Notes: generated by a model not told the origin, from the letters alone. DNA of 64,000 nucleotides from Gyrodactylus bullatarudis (GCA_012064415.1 SSNU01000218.1:1-64000), one strand, 5' to 3'. Positions 1 through 11,239 are shown, counted from the stretch's first letter. Numbers and translations are program-made.

Positions 1-139
1 GTATAGAAATTAGAGTATTTTTGTTATAAAGAATGGTTGAGAATTTATTTGTTGTTGTTTATTCAAGCCTTATAAATAACTGGATAGATGCTCGAAACAA
101 TCATATGACGGGTTTATTTCGGTTTCACCATGAGAATAA

Positions 140-290
140 AAAATGTAAATTATGCTTGAATATTATTGGTTAATCCATACTTTACTCTCATTGGTTATTA
201 CTTTTGGGGCAGAGAGGTATAAAACACCTTTTCCATCAAACTTTAAACCTAACACGAGTCATCATGTGTGAAATTGACTGTATATCTTTT
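140..290 (+). promoter_or_regulatory. class B promoter module of micro-exon gene 1
   Basis: Two inverted CCAAT boxes (ATTGG at 165-169 and 190-194) precede a GGGGCAGAGAGG run and a TATAAAA box at 218-224. A stretch at 255-280 that includes GTGTGAAATTGACTG recurs almost unchanged at 14119-14144 and, more diverged, at 44283-44308, each time 30-40 bases after a TATA box. The shared order of elements points to a duplicated RNA polymerase II core promoter with a conserved downstream or first-exon element. No transcript evidence is available. Confidence 0.55.
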
Positions 291-361
291 GATTCAGAAA
301 AATTTTAAAAGATACTTGGCACTATTTCCTACGAAATAATTAAAACTACTGCAATTCTAAG

Positions 362-2186
362 AGCTCCAGAGTGAGTCAATCTTCGAAAATTCGTATTTAT
401 ATTGTTTGAAGGACTCAAGTATTCTGATTTTCTCAAAGAATTTGAGCTTGCTGATTGGTTACAATTTAAGTGTTAAGAATGAACGATAGCTTATTGGTGA
501 ATAAAGCTCTACTTCCGTAAGCTCTCTATAGACCAAACTTATATTCATGAAAATTCAGGGAATATAATAAGCTCATTAATCACAGGCATAAACACATCTC
601 TCCGTTTCCAGTTCTTTTCTATTGCTAAATTTTCTTTGGTCTGTGAACAATCCAAAAAAGGCAAAACTTTATTCAAAAAAATTCTAGCACGGCTCCCAGT
701 CAGAAAAAAATTTTAACTGATTTAATTATTTTTAATTACACTTATAAAAAAAAATAGGAATTATACGTAAGATGACGAATTTTCAACATTCCAACCTTTC
801 TTTTATTTAAAATTCCTTTTTTTATATAACCTATTACAGATCCCACAATTTATTAGAGTAAATAAGTATCCTTTGTAACTAACATTCTCAAAGTATGGAA
901 GAAGATCCAGAATTCTTGTATGTTTGTCAGGAAATTTGATTTAAGTAATTTTAATACTTGAATATAGTAGCGTAGATAAGTTTGTTTTCAATACAAATAA
1001 AAATTTATACTTCTAATACACATCTCTTTCTAGTGATCGTTTGAAACTGGAAGAGTACGTTTCAAGCATATATTTGAATCTTATAAATATAGAATGATTG
1101 TAACATCGTGAGTTTCAATTGAAGGGTCAAAGAAAATTCGATATGAGTGCAATTTTCGCAGCTCTACATATACAAATAGATTCTCATAATATTAAAGTAA
1201 AATCCAAAATTTTTCCAGAATAAATTATGAGTAAGGATTTAAATTATTTGTTAAATTTAAAATAGAGACAATGGGATGTAAGAGGAGGTTCATATTTTGA
1301 TGCTCGAAAGATTTCATATCTTGTTGTAAGGAAAATAAAAAGTATTAAGTTTCCTTTGACAGATTTATTGATTTCTGGTGAGCGAAAACTTTTGAGAAAC
1401 AGGAATTTTGAATGTTAATTTAGTGACGGAGAATGGTAGGTTTATTAAAGCAGAAATGAAATTCTCGATATTGCTGATCGATTTCTTTTTTTCCAGGCAA
1501 GAAGCATATTTGTAGGCTACTGAGTTGCGATTTTTTTACTATACGTGAAATTATATATATGGATAAATTTCATGGTATTTTTTCAAAAAGTATTGAAAAT
1601 TTTAAGTAAGTTTCTTGATCAGCATAAAAAATAATTTTAACAAAGATTATGCTATACAGTGTTAGTTTTATTATATTTAAAAATTTTATTCCTAATAAAA
1701 TATATCTTGAAGAAATAATAAGTGAGAATTATCCCTCTAAAATATTCCGTTATATTTGATATTCGATAAAAGTGAACTCAACCAAAAATATATATTTCGG
1801 TTAACTGACAAGAAAAGTTTTACTTGGCCCATAATGCTTTGTTAATAATATTGACCATCTCTAAGGAGGCCAAAAATAAGAACCATGAAATTTAGAAAGA
1901 TATTTTCAACCGTTGAGATACCTGATTTGAGTGTATGACATGATTTAAAACTCCTTGCACTTTATCAAATTTAGACATTTTTTAATTACAGACATGAGCT
2001 TACACATTCCCTCTTCAAGTGAGTTGTGTTTAAAAATTTTATTTCCATATTGATATGGATGAAATCAACAGAGAGAAGAAATTAAAGTTTTATTGTTTAT
2101 AACAGCAACATGAAATTTATACGAGAAAAAATGATAACTACAAATAATGATTTCTAATAATTTCTCTTAATCAGAAATTTGGAGCA
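362..2186 (+). CDS. micro-exon gene 1 (partial model)
   Basis: Candidate internal exons, each after an AG acceptor and before a GT donor: 362-370, 894-917, 1034-1054, 1219-1230, 1363-1377, 1497-1511, 1591-1605, 1992-2018 and 2175-2186. Lengths are 9, 24, 21, 12, 15, 15, 15, 27 and 12 nt, all multiples of three. All are open in phase 2; several (for example 1034-1054 and 1219-1230) contain a stop in phase 0. Joining them in order creates no stop at the split codons. The predicted peptide is acidic and aromatic (segments such as MEEDPEF, FIDF, HELTHSLF). The class B promoter lies just upstream. No domain is recognised; the start codon and 3' end are not identified. The exon grammar is directly visible; that it is one transcript is inference. 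Confidence 0.6.
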
Positions 2187-2209
2187 GTAAGTTTGAGAAC
2201 GAAATAATA

Positions 2210-2335
2210 CAGGTAAAAGCTCTGTAAAGTGACACGACTGAAAATAGAAGTTGACTATATATATATACCATTTCTGCCCCAAATTTCATCACATTTGGAC
2301 CAATAATATTCGAGCAATGTTAGACCAATCAGAAT
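2210..2335 (-). promoter_or_regulatory. class A promoter-like module, antisense to gene 1
   Basis: Read on the minus strand: CCAAT boxes (2325-2329, 2300-2304), a GGGGCAG run, a TATATATATA stretch (about 2257-2268), then GTCACTTTACAGAGC and TTTTACCTG. The same module occurs at 10370-10490, 18115-18215 and 22135-22255 in the same orientation, and reversed at 22835-22910 and 53030-53191. No minus-strand micro-exons follow it. It may be a relic, an antisense promoter or a bidirectional unit. Confidence 0.45.
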
Positions 2336-2379
2336 GAAGCCTTATTCTTCATAAAAATTCCCAAAGCTCCAAAATTGTT

Positions 2380-2720
2380 TCTACTATCAGATTCCTAAAT
2401 TTTACAATATAGCAATGAAATTTAGTAGATGGTCTTAATATTTAGTGCTGATTTTTATCCATTTTCGAATCATCGAGGTTAATAATCAAAAGTAATTTTT
2501 CATTTTCCCAATTTCTCACACACACACTCACATAATGCGTCATCCTTTTTTGGATATTTGTACAATGTGTGTGTACATGAGGAGGGGGTATACATGTCAA
2601 TCAGAGTTATAATGTATCTCTTCCCCTTAGTGTGAAGATTACAATCCCCTACCCAATGCGATTTGTTATTGCATTGATGTACAGTTGTACCTAAGACTTG
2701 CGTGTGGAAAATCAAACACT
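2380..2720. repeat. copy 1 of a three-copy segmental duplication
   Basis: This stretch, including the TACAATGTGTGTGTACATGA and GTGAAGATTACAATCCCCTA segments, aligns by eye with 10560-11000 and more distantly with 22330-22740. Copies 2 and 3 contain a terminal coding exon that copy 1 has lost between the matching flanks near 2470. A CA-rich microsatellite sits at 2517-2535. The duplication unit appears to be a gene 3' end plus the intergenic region before the next promoter. Confidence 0.5.
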
Positions 2721-2739
2721 TTTCAATCTCCTCCGAAAA

Positions 2740-3470
2740 TATGTTTCATATTTTTATGAATCTACTTGAAAGTAGTATTATTACCTATTTTTTACATATA
2801 TAATAATAATTACATATATAGCATTTTATAATTTTTAATTTTCACATATTTGAATAGAGCTTTTTCTGATCTTTCCATCTGTGTAGCTTTCACTGCAAAT
2901 TGACATCTCCTTGCCAAGATATTCCCTTTCAAAGTTTTTCAGATTTTAATTCATCATCAATTTTTTTCTCAACTCTGTATACCCAACTATTCATTGTTAT
3001 TTTAGCGAGTCAATCCTTTCTAAAATATGCTTCATTATTTATTTCAGAGGTGTCAAATATTTACGGTTAAACAATGTGTTACGCTTTTTATTTTTTCTCA
3101 GCTTTTTAACACTGAATGAGATTTCATGATGTATATTCCATGAAAATAGGTCTCGCATATCCGTTTGCTAATGAAAATAGGCAATGGTCTATCCATTTTT
3201 TTTGTAAAATATGAACATGGTCCATTTGTTCTTGTAATTATCCCAAATTAATTTAACCCTCGCCATGAAAATGGGGTCAAAAATTACCCCAGATCACTTT
3301 TTAGGTCACCCAACATTAAAAATAGAAAAAACACTCGTGTGAACAACTATGAATTCTATGAGTAATATTTTTCAGTATTCTTTTTTTCTTTTTCACTATC
3401 ATATGAATTACAAGCCTTCTAAAAGATAACAAATTCTATAACTGGGTTCATAAATGACCCTATATATCAT
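2740..3470. other. AT-rich stretch without recognised feature
   Basis: Long A/T runs and no open frame of note. A good acceptor at 3041-3047 is followed by an 18-nt open stretch, but the donor (GTTAAA) is poor. I see no gene here. Confidence 0.5.
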
Positions 3471-3478
3471 CATGTAAT

Positions 3479-3590
3479 ACAGGTGAAAGTCCTGTAAAGT
3501 GAGAAGAGATAAATCCAAAAAAAAATCCAAGTCTTCTCCGTTTATATAGGGCGAATTTCACTCGAATATCATTGGTTTCCTAAAAGGACC
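3479..3590 (-). promoter_or_regulatory. diverged class A promoter-like module
   Basis: On the minus strand, two CCAAT elements around 3570-3590, a CTATATAAACG TATA box and CTTTACAGGACTTTCACCTG reproduce the class A module with changes. As elsewhere it points away from the plus-strand genes. It adds a fifth minus-oriented copy to the family. Confidence 0.4.
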
Positions 3591-3799
3591 AATCCAAATT
3601 AAGAATTGCTCATGGGGAAACTTTTTTATCCTGGTCCACAATAACCCTTTTGAACGCTTAAAAAATGAGTTTTTCTTATATTCGATTTCAATAGATATAA
3701 AGACATCATTTTTCTCTATTTGAACGATAATATTTATGAACTTCATCAAGAATATTTGAGTTAGGTTCTAAACTCATTTGGAAAGAAAGAACAACAAGC

Positions 3800-4290
3800 G
3801 TATATTTGAGTGATAAATGTAATATTTCGCCGGGTCTCTTCAGACTCTACCCCGGTTAACATTTGAATACTAATTATAATAATCAATTGGGGACCTTCCA
3901 TTTGTTCATTTTCTTATTCACTCTAGTTCAATAGGGAGTGGGAGGTTTGACACATTGCTCTCGGCTTTTTGATTACTTCTGTCACCATCAATCTGTAACT
4001 GCCCATTGTGTCTCTTCCTTTTTCGTTTTGTTGTCGAGCAGTTTTTCTTCTCTCCCTTTTCTTTAATTATAGGTCGGCTGATGATTTGATTATCAACTGC
4101 TGTTGACTTCTCGTTAGTTTCACCATTTGTCTACTATATAATTGTTGCTGGGACTGTAGATTGAACTGGTGTTTGGTGATTATCAGCTGTAGCTAACGTT
4201 TCATTGATTACAATATCATTACCAGTTTTAATCTGTGTTGAAGATTGGGTTTTTTTCCAAAATTAACCACATCCTAATTGTAATCGTTTT
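3800..4290 (-). mobile_element. Penelope-like element 3' tail with hammerhead
   Basis: The minus strand contains a hammerhead motif at 3808-3847 followed upstream by a decayed basic tail region. That tail resembles the C-terminal tail after the GIY-YIG domain of the fragment at 21276-22016 (shared GATAATCAAAT and CAACCTGTAATTA-type segments). No intact open frame remains. This is a truncated 3' end of a PLE. Confidence 0.55.
3808..3847 (-). ncRNA. hammerhead ribozyme motif, PLE type (mutated)
   Basis: Minus strand: stem I GAGT pairs with ACTC, core CTGAAGA (consensus CTGATGA), an 8-nt stem-loop II, GAAA, and a weak A/T stem III. The core change and mismatches in stem III suggest it is inactive. 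Confidence 0.5.
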
Positions 4291-5174
4291 GATGGTTTTC
4301 TCACATCAAATGTTGCAGAATCTTTAAATGATAAATTATTATATATTCGCAATCTTCATCCATTTCATGGAATTACTCCATTCATAAATTGCCTCTAGGA
4401 TTTATTTTTATTAAGCAAAATGCTGATAAAACCTCCCTTTTATCTGACTTTTATCATATGCAAAAAGTTGAGAATTCTATCGAAACTTAGGAATGTTTTA
4501 ACACCTTTCTTTTACAAAATGGACTCAGTAAAAAGAGCGAGTAAAAAACCTCTGCGATCTCGAAGATCCGGAAAAGCAATGCTAGGATTATTCCCACTTT
4601 GAGGCTACTTTTGGAATTAACCCTAAAAAACATTATAAAATAATTTTAATAAATTATCGAGATACCATTCAATAGATAGGTCTTTTGATTACCTAAGAAT
4701 CGAAACTTATGATTCATAAAAAATAAGGGTCAACCAAAAAATTTTTTTTCGAAATTTTAATTTGAATTTTATCAAGCAAAATGAAAACGCCCGTTAAGTA
4801 AGTGAAAAATCGATCAAGAATAAGAATTAAAATCCAAATTTACAGATGAATAAATGATATGTAAAAATTATAGTACTTATTTCCCCGTGTAAGATCAAAA
4901 TCCGCGAGATTCTTAAAGCATATTCTAGTCTTTTTGATCTGATGTAAGTTGAACTGAAAAAAAATTAAACACTATTGAGAAGAGATATTGTTATTCATAT
5001 TAATAATTTTTACTATTATATTTCCGGGAGTTTATTTCTTGAATTGATAGATTTTATATTTTACTTTCTTTTTGTTAAAATAGTAAAATTTTTCTTCTTC
5101 GTTAATTTTTGTCATTTTTTTGATTTGTTTTGCGAAGGATTAAATTTTCATCTGTTCAATGATTTTTCGTTTAG

Positions 5175-6498
5175 TAAATCTTGGAAAGAAGAATTGTTTT
5201 TTATGTAAGTAATTAATTTTTATATTTTACTTTACGCTATTTTTCAGGTTATTATACAGAGGATATTCATTTGATTTTATATATACGTCCACTTATTTGC
5301 ATTTCAAAAATCGAAAGGTGAAATAACAGAAAATAAGAACATTAGTTTTCATAAAACTTAATGAAAATGAACATGGAAATGTAAACCTGATGCAATTTCA
5401 ATACATAGATTGTTGAAGATAGATATTGCGCCGATTAGAGATTAGAATTTTTATCGCATAAAAATTTGAATCTTCCAGATATTTATCTTGCTTTTAGAAA
5501 TGAGAAAAAATTATTTTACTATAAATTCTACATTCAAATATTTGTAGTAAGCCAATAAAGTAGTAAGCTAGAAACATGAGAGCTTCTCGATTTATTTGAA
5601 AGTCTGGAAGAGCCAGAGTAAGATTTAGCCTTAATAGATTATGACTTTTTGGGTAAAAGAGGGCCGTAACTAATACATCTTGAATTTGTTACAGTCCTGA
5701 AAAGGTTATGTGAGTCACGGAATGAATATTTAAAATATTTACAATCTGATACATAATCTTCTCAGTGAGGATTTCAACAATGAGTGAGTTCGATAGGATA
5801 TGAAGATTGAAATTAATGCATAAATATTTTTTATAAATTTGAATTTTCTTTGATAAATATTTATATTTTAAAAATATTTATTAGGGAAGAGATGTGAGAT
5901 ATATTCTGAATTGAAAGTAAAAATAAATAATGATACTTTTTTCTTATTCAGTTCATCTGAAGATGAAGAAGAAAGTGACTTTGAAGACATGTAAGTATTA
6001 AAATTTGAGAGTGAAAAAATTTCTAAATAATAATATAGCATTAGACAGAATGATAGTTTTCACTCAGAAATCTTATATACACATTCGAAAAGAGAAAATT
6101 CCAATTAATTTGGAAAAAATCATTAAGATTTTATTAATATCCAAAATAATAAATATGTATATTTAAAATGTAGAAAGAAAAAAAACTGTCCTCAGTAATC
6201 AAGATAAACCATGTATCGAAAAAACGATCAAATATTGATATTCTTCTTTTTTGGACTGGTGTCTTATTTTTTAACTATATAAGATTATTGAGTAAACATA
6301 AATTTTGAGTGAAATCTTCTAGTGGTATTAGAACAAAGATATACAATTAATGATTAGCAATATTTGATCCGATCATTTCACTAGATCTTTCATATTAAAT
6401 CTTAAATAAGATTTCAATAATTGATTGAGTCTAATATAAACCGTTTATATTATATATAATATTATATAAACGAATATTTTTAGATATACCGAAGAAGT
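5175..6498 (+). CDS. micro-exon gene 2 (partial model)
   Basis: Candidate exons 5175-5204 (30 nt), 5548-5562 (15), 5766-5783 (18), 5952-5990 (39) and 6484-6498 (15) are all multiples of three and open in phase 2. Donors are GTAAGT, GTAAGC, GTGAGT, GTAAGT and GTGAGG. The 39-nt exon encodes an acidic serine run (SSEDEEESDFED) and hits a stop in phase 0. Split codons across the joins are sense. The gene probably continued to a terminal exon at 10634, with the non-LTR and PLE insertions at 7.1-10.1 kb now inside it. No promoter or start was identified upstream, and no known family is recognised. Confidence 0.55.
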
Positions 6499-6499
6499 G

Positions 6500-7130
6500 T
6501 GAGGGAAATTTTCGATTTAAAAAAAAGTGTTGCCAAGCATGTCGTTATTCGGTAAACTTATAGATGTGATTATTGACAGGAGTAAAGGGATAGTTATTAT
6601 AACACTACCATTAATATTAGAGTTAATTCCAAAAATCCCCTCAAAAAAATTGTTTTACGAGTAATGACCCAAAACATTATCATAGATCACCCCGAAGAAA
6701 ATTCCGACGCTTCCTCAAATCAATTATTCTTATTTCAAAATTCCCCTCTCTACCAGATTTATTGTCAGATAAATTATTTGAACGGTTAAACCTAAGATGG
6801 AAAAAATTACGCGAATCTAGGTTCTTACAAATATTCGCTACCTCTGAAGAGGATTAATTCTCAAAATAGCGAAATAAGAAGAGTTATTAATTTCAATGAA
6901 CTCCAATGTTCTTGAAGTTTTGAGCAAAAATTAATGGATATCCCTGTAAACATCTGAATGCCGTGGCTAATAAGTTAGAAGTTTCACTTGAAAAGTATGC
7001 CCCAAATGAATACAAAGTTATCTCCTTGAAAGCAGCTTAATCAGAGATTATCATTTGGATTAGAAATTTATATTTGAAAAAGATTATAAATAAATCTGTT
7101 TATGAAAAATAGTTTTTAAATAAGTTGTGA
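6500..7130. other. intron-like AT-rich DNA
   Basis: No convincing exon, open frame or repeat was seen between the last candidate exon and the non-LTR element. Confidence 0.5.
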
Positions 7131-7720
7131 TCTTCTCGGATAAAAGTTTTAAGATATTCACAGGTTGGTTTAATATTGGTTGAGGGAATTTTACCAATAT
7201 ACAGTCTGAATTTAGATTGTATTGAATTGAGTATTTCTTGTGGTTTCTGGTATTGTAGTTTGGGGTGCTAGTCGGACATAATGAGTTATACAGGATTATT
7301 GAGGAGGCAATTCTTCTTAGCCAAATTGGATAAATTGAATTTGTAAAGAATTAGTTTTAAGTCAGCAGTGATTACAAATTTAGTAATAAGGTAAGTAGAA
7401 TTCCTGAGAGATTTGAGAAGAACATTAATATGAGGTTGAAATGTAGTCCTAGGTCCTTTATTTGGTCCACTACAAGTTGGCATAGATCTGGATCGAGGGC
7501 AGGAGGCGGTTTATTGTGTTTCAAAATCATTAATTTGGTTTTGCCGTTATTAATTTGAAGCCCAATGGAAGAGAGTAGATTTTTAAGATGATTGAGTTCA
7601 TTTTGAACAAGTTCATTAGAGAAATTCGGTATTAGGATTTTAAGGTCATCAGCATATTTATAGTATTTGATATCCTTATTGAATAATTTAAAAATTGAGA
7701 ATACGATATTGAAAAGTAGA
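7130..7720 (-). pseudogene. non-LTR retrotransposon RT, 3' part
   Basis: Translation of the minus strand across 7720 to 7400 gives a reverse transcriptase catalytic segment with YKYADDLKIL (motif C, ADD), followed by LQINNGKTKLMIL, the usual motif D/E region of CR1/Jockey-type non-LTR elements. A segment starting LLFNIVFSIFK precedes it. The frame then breaks near 7440. The matching 5' half of the RT lies at 9310-10110 on the same strand, so the element was split by the Penelope-like insertion between them. Confidence 0.75.
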
Positions 7721-7727
7721 GCGTTTA

Positions 7728-8903
7728 TTGTTCATCTGCTGTAAAGATGTGACGTTTTCATTTGACAACAGAATCTACGTACAAACAGATGGAGTAGCTA
7801 TGGGCTCTCCCTTGGGACCTGTGCTTGCAGAAATATTCATGGGGAAATTAGAATCAGGTCCTCTCGCTCAACTAATATCACAATCGAAATTGTATAGAAG
7901 ATATGTCGATGATACATTCTTGATTGTAGACAATGAAACAAATTTGAATATGGTTTTAGAGAAATTCAATGAAGCACACCCAAGCATACAATTTACTTTG
8001 GAAGTGGAGGTGGAGAACCAGTTGCCCTTTCTAGAAGTTTTGTTGTGTAGGAAAGAAGATGGCTCAATAATGAGAAAAGTGCATAGGAAGTTAACTTTTA
8101 CAGGAAAGCTCCTTAACTACAATTCGTTCTCACCAAAATCGACTAAGAAAGGCTTGGTAAAATCGTTATTCAGCAGGCTTGAAAAAATCGTGTCACCTGA
8201 AATTTTGTTTGAGGAGAAAAACAATCTAAAAGAAATCTTTATAGAGAATAATTATCCAATAAATTTTGTGGAAAACGTTTTGAAAGAGACCATTAGCGAG
8301 GTTGAAGGGAAAGAAGTGGAGAACAAGATCGATGTTTTCCTTCCATTCAAAGGAGATGTTTTGGCGTATACTACCCAACAAAAAATTCAACAATGGTATA
8401 ACGTAACTTTCCCTAAAACAGAACTAAGATTCCACTTCAAATCCAGAAAATTATTCAACAATACAACTAAAGACAAACTTAATCCTTTGAAAGAATCGAA
8501 TGTTGTTTACAAATTCAAATGTTTTTGCCAATCTGAATACATCGGTCACACAACGAGGAGGTTGGAAGACAGAGTGACAGAGCATTTGTACACAGGCACA
8601 ACAGCGGTTAGACAACATCTTAGGGAGTGTGAAGAAAAAGTTTCCCCTGAAAATTTTGAAATCCTTTATAAGCAAACAGGAAACAACGTCACAGCTCTGA
8701 AGACTGTTGAGGCAATTTTCATCCAGAGAGAACAACCTGACCTCTGTGTTCAAAAAAAGTTTATTCAGCCTTTAGTACTTCCCAAGCCTATCTTGAAACC
8801 GTATCAGATGAAGGAAACTAGTAAATTAAAAGTGAGACAAAGAGCACAGTCATTGGATCGAAAGAAGACGCAAACTTTGATTACCTCTTACCTAACACAA
8901 TGA
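7728..8903 (+). CDS. Penelope-like RT (C-terminal half) with GIY-YIG endonuclease
   Basis: A 391-residue open frame. Residues 19-33 carry DGVAMGSPLGPVLAE (RT motif B) and about 57-65 YRRYVDDTF (motif C with the catalytic YVDD). About 95-112 is the FLEVLLCRKEDGS segment. The C-terminal third holds VVYKFKCFCQSEYIG and HTTRRLEDRVTEH, the GIY-YIG endonuclease, which in PLEs cuts target DNA. A conserved QPDLCVQ follows, then a basic tail. RT motifs before B, including the first catalytic Asp, are absent, so it cannot be a complete polymerase. The frame is otherwise unbroken, implying a fairly recent copy. Confidence 0.9.
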   Translation: MFICCKDVTFSFDNRIYVQTDGVAMGSPLGPVLAEIFMGKLESGPLAQLISQSKLYRRYVDDTFLIVDNETNLNMVLEKFNEAHPSIQFTLEVEVENQLPFLEVLLCRKEDGSIMRKVHRKLTFTGKLLNYNSFSPKSTKKGLVKSLFSRLEKIVSPEILFEEKNNLKEIFIENNYPINFVENVLKETISEVEGKEVENKIDVFLPFKGDVLAYTTQQKIQQWYNVTFPKTELRFHFKSRKLFNNTTKDKLNPLKESNVVYKFKCFCQSEYIGHTTRRLEDRVTEHLYTGTTAVRQHLRECEEKVSPENFEILYKQTGNNVTALKTVEAIFIQREQPDLCVQKKFIQPLVLPKPILKPYQMKETSKLKVRQRAQSLDRKKTQTLITSYLTQ

Positions 8904-9221
8904 TTGATTTGTGGTTTTATCTAACTTATCATGAATTTGTAATTTAGAACTGTTAAGAACATTGGATAATTTTCTTTTAAAAAAATGGCTAATTGTATAT
9001 TTTACAATGTATGTCTCTTCTGTCATTACCTTTCATTTCATTTACTTTGTACAACTAATTATAATTGTATATTATGAGACTTGTATGTGTCTGTGTGTGT
9101 TTGGTACTCCTCACATAGACTATGTGAGGTAAGAGGACCCCATATGATGTTATGAAAGGATTAACCAATCAAAACTTTACTTTGAAATGAATATTAAAAA
9201 CTTGTATATATTGGCATGTAA

Positions 9222-9259
9222 AGACAGAAGAGTATGCCCGAAATAAAGCGCTTATCTCT
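9222..9259 (+). ncRNA. degenerate hammerhead motif in PLE-a 3' end
   Basis: The core reads CAGAAGA instead of CTGATGA, then an 8-nt GTATGCCC, GAAA, an ATAA/TTAT stem III and C, with a possible AGA/TCT stem I. The related copy at 20258 keeps CTGATGA. Probably inactive. Confidence 0.45.
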
Positions 9260-9309
9260 AAGAAATTCTTTGGCATCTCCTTTCATTAAAAAAATGAGTA
9301 ATAGCATAG

Positions 9310-10110
9310 TCACAGTCAAAGACGAAATAAGTAATCATCTCCAAGATAAAATATTTACTATCATATAAATGAGGGTGAGAAAAATAGGTAGGTTTGATAT
9401 TGGTCTATAATCAGTGGAGATGATACTTTTGGGATAGGTGTGATTTTTATTTGATTCCATGTTTTTGGGATTGAATTTATGTACAGTAGAAGAGAAAGGT
9501 AGAATGCCATTTTGAAATGAAATTGGTGAGGCAGAGTAAATAGCAATTCCAGAGAGTTAAAGTTTGTATCTTTTCGTTTTTTTGAGTTTGAGTCAAGGAT
9601 AAGATCGATAAGTAATTCTCTTGTGATCAGGGGAAATTCAATATTATGGCAGGAGATTGGTTCTACTTTATCTTTAGATATGGAGAACGTAGATTCAAAG
9701 AATAAATTTAATGAGTTAGCAGTAACTGAGTGGAATTTTGTCGAGACAGTTGACTTATTTGCAAGGAATATGAGTTTTTTCCAGGCTTTGGACGGATGAG
9801 TCTTGAGGTCACTTAAGATTGATTTTTCAAAATTAGATTGAGGCAGTTGATGGATGACTTCTTGGGAGTTTTTTGGAAATTTTACTTGATTTTTAAATGA
9901 ATTGATAGAAAAGGTCAGTGTTAAAATATGGCGTGAAAAGTTGGTCTTTCAATGACAGGAATACCTGTCTGAAGTGAGAGAATGAGGTTACATAATGGAA
10001 GGTCTCATTATTGTAGTTATTGCTGCTAGGACCAGAATCATGCTCTGTGATGCCGAAAATCTGATGAGTCGGAACTTGAAGGTTACAAAATAAATAGAAA
10101 ACATGAATGA
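9310..10110 (-). pseudogene. non-LTR retrotransposon, linker and N-terminal RT
   Basis: The minus strand encodes, with frame breaks, a linker (HQIFGITEHD region near 10060), a helical KSILSDLKTHPSKAWKKL segment, the FPLITRELLIDLI segment that precedes RT, and ISFQNGILP followed by PIPK and DYRPISNLP. These are the standard RT motif 0-1 signatures of CR1/Jockey-type elements. The rest of the palm up to motif C is missing where PLE-a inserted. The endonuclease domain expected further upstream was not found. Confidence 0.7.
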
Positions 10111-10369
10111 CCTAATAAAATTTAGTGTTAAATAAATTTATTTTTAAGAAGTTTCTTTGGAAAATTGTTTGGGTTATTTTTGTAAAAGTGTTTTATTAAA
10201 GGAGAATTTTTTTCTTCGGGGTGTTGTTTGGAAAAAAATCTTCTTGGGGTGATATCTGGAAATAGCCTTTAATATTTTGGCCACAATGACCAAAATTAGA
10301 AAATATAGTAGTTTTTAGTAGCTTAATAAACTTGATTGGTATTTTTCGTATGAAAACATAGGAATCTGA

Positions 10370-10490
10370 TACAGGTGAAGTGACACGACTTGTGTGAAAA
10401 TGGAAGTTGATTCTTTACATATACCATTTATGCCCCAAATTTCATCACATTTGGACCAATAGTATTCGAGTAATGTTAGGCCAATCAGAA
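10370..10490 (-). promoter_or_regulatory. class A promoter-like module
   Basis: Minus strand: paired CCAAT boxes, GGGGCATAAATGG, a TATATG box and TCACTTCACCTG. Nearly the same as 2210-2335 over more than 100 bases. It lies about 140 bases upstream (on plus) of the terminal exon at 10634, the same spacing as the 22135-22255 copy to the exon at 22409. Confidence 0.45.
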
Positions 10491-10559
10491 GCTATGTTCT
10501 TCCTACAAATTCCCAATGCTCCAAAAAATTTTTAACTATCAGATTCCTAAATTTAACAA

Positions 10560-11010
10560 TAGACAACTTTTGTAGATATTCTCAATATTTAGTCTGATTT
10601 TCATCCAGTTTAAATCATCTTTTTGTCATGCAGGAAAAGGCTCTAGCAAAAAAAGCTAAATTAAATATCATGAATACTTAATTTCAGTACTATTGGATTC
10701 AGCGTTAAATTCTGTATCTTTTGTTAAATGAATAACACCCAAAAATTATTTTGAAATCAGTTTCAGTTTCCTAATAATCGAGGTTGAAAATCAAAAGTCT
10801 TTTTTCATTTTTCCCAAATTCTCACACACATGATGTGTCATCCTTTTTTGAATGTTTGTACAATGTGTATGTACATGAAGGGGAGGTGGGTAAGCATGTC
10901 AATCAGAGTTATCATGAATCTCCTTAGTGTGAAGATTACAATCCCCTAGCCAATGCGTTTTATTATTTCATTGATATCTTTTACTTATGAATCCTATATA
11001 TACATTTTTA
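10560..11010. repeat. copy 2 of the segmental duplication
   Basis: Matches 2380-2720 and 22330-22740 (see those entries). It contains the terminal exon at 10634, the TGTACAATGTGTATGTACATGA segment and the GTGAAGATTACAATCCCCTA segment. Confidence 0.5.
10634..10645 (+). CDS. terminal micro-exon, micro-exon gene 2 (KRL stop)
   Basis: After a TTTTTGTCATGCAG acceptor, phase 2 reading gives G, then AAA AGG CTC TAG: Lys-Arg-Leu-stop. The paralogous exon at 22409-22420 reads G AAG AGG CTG TAG, so the only two differences before the stop are third-position and synonymous. This supports phase 2 and a conserved C-terminus. A longer phase-0 frame (to 10681) also exists in both copies but its changes are mostly non-synonymous. 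Confidence 0.55.
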
Positions 11011-11239
11011 GGGAACTTTTAGTGATAGATAGACACACGATGGCATGACTATGAATATGTTGAGGATTTATCAGACTATTATAAAAATTCAAGTATAAAA
11101 ATTATTTTATTCAAAATCATCATGCCAATTACACTTGAATTGACTGGTTGCATTTAAAAGGTTGGACGTAATTTGGTAAGTTGAAGAATTTTAATTTCTT
11201 CATCAGCTCTATTATAACTTTTTATTTTGAAACAATACA
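10980..11239 (+). promoter_or_regulatory. possible promoter and one candidate micro-exon
   Basis: A CTATATATAC TATA-like box lies near 10993. A candidate 15-nt exon at 11161-11175 sits between TTTAAAAG and GTAAGT and is open in phase 2. It fits the family grammar, but no further exon follows before the inverted repeat at 11239. Confidence 0.35.

Larger units (their letters stand above)
7722..9290 (+). mobile_element. 5'-truncated Penelope-like element (PLE-a)
   Basis: The unit holds the C-terminal half of RT plus a GIY-YIG endonuclease (7728-8903), a 3' UTR and a degenerate hammerhead at 9222-9259. It begins abruptly inside RT, typical of 5' truncation, and sits inside a minus-strand non-LTR RT gene whose parts flank it on both sides. 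Related fragments in the window are at 19998-20310 and 32690-33350. Confidence 0.8.

Noticed and set aside
511..520. possible 10-nt exon before GTAAGC at 517
   Set aside because: Length is not a multiple of three, and the acceptor AATAAAG is poor. It does not fit the family.
1403..1435. 33-nt segment between GAAACAG and GTAGGT
   Set aside because: Contains a stop in phase 2 (TAA). Weak donor.
4975..5208. 77-residue plus-strand frame rich in Phe
   Set aside because: An A/T-rich chance frame. Its end overlaps the candidate 30-nt exon at 5175-5204, whose splice signals explain the real signal better.
8451..8753. 100-residue minus-strand frame inside PLE-a
   Set aside because: It is the antisense shadow of the PLE endonuclease frame, which has clear conserved motifs.
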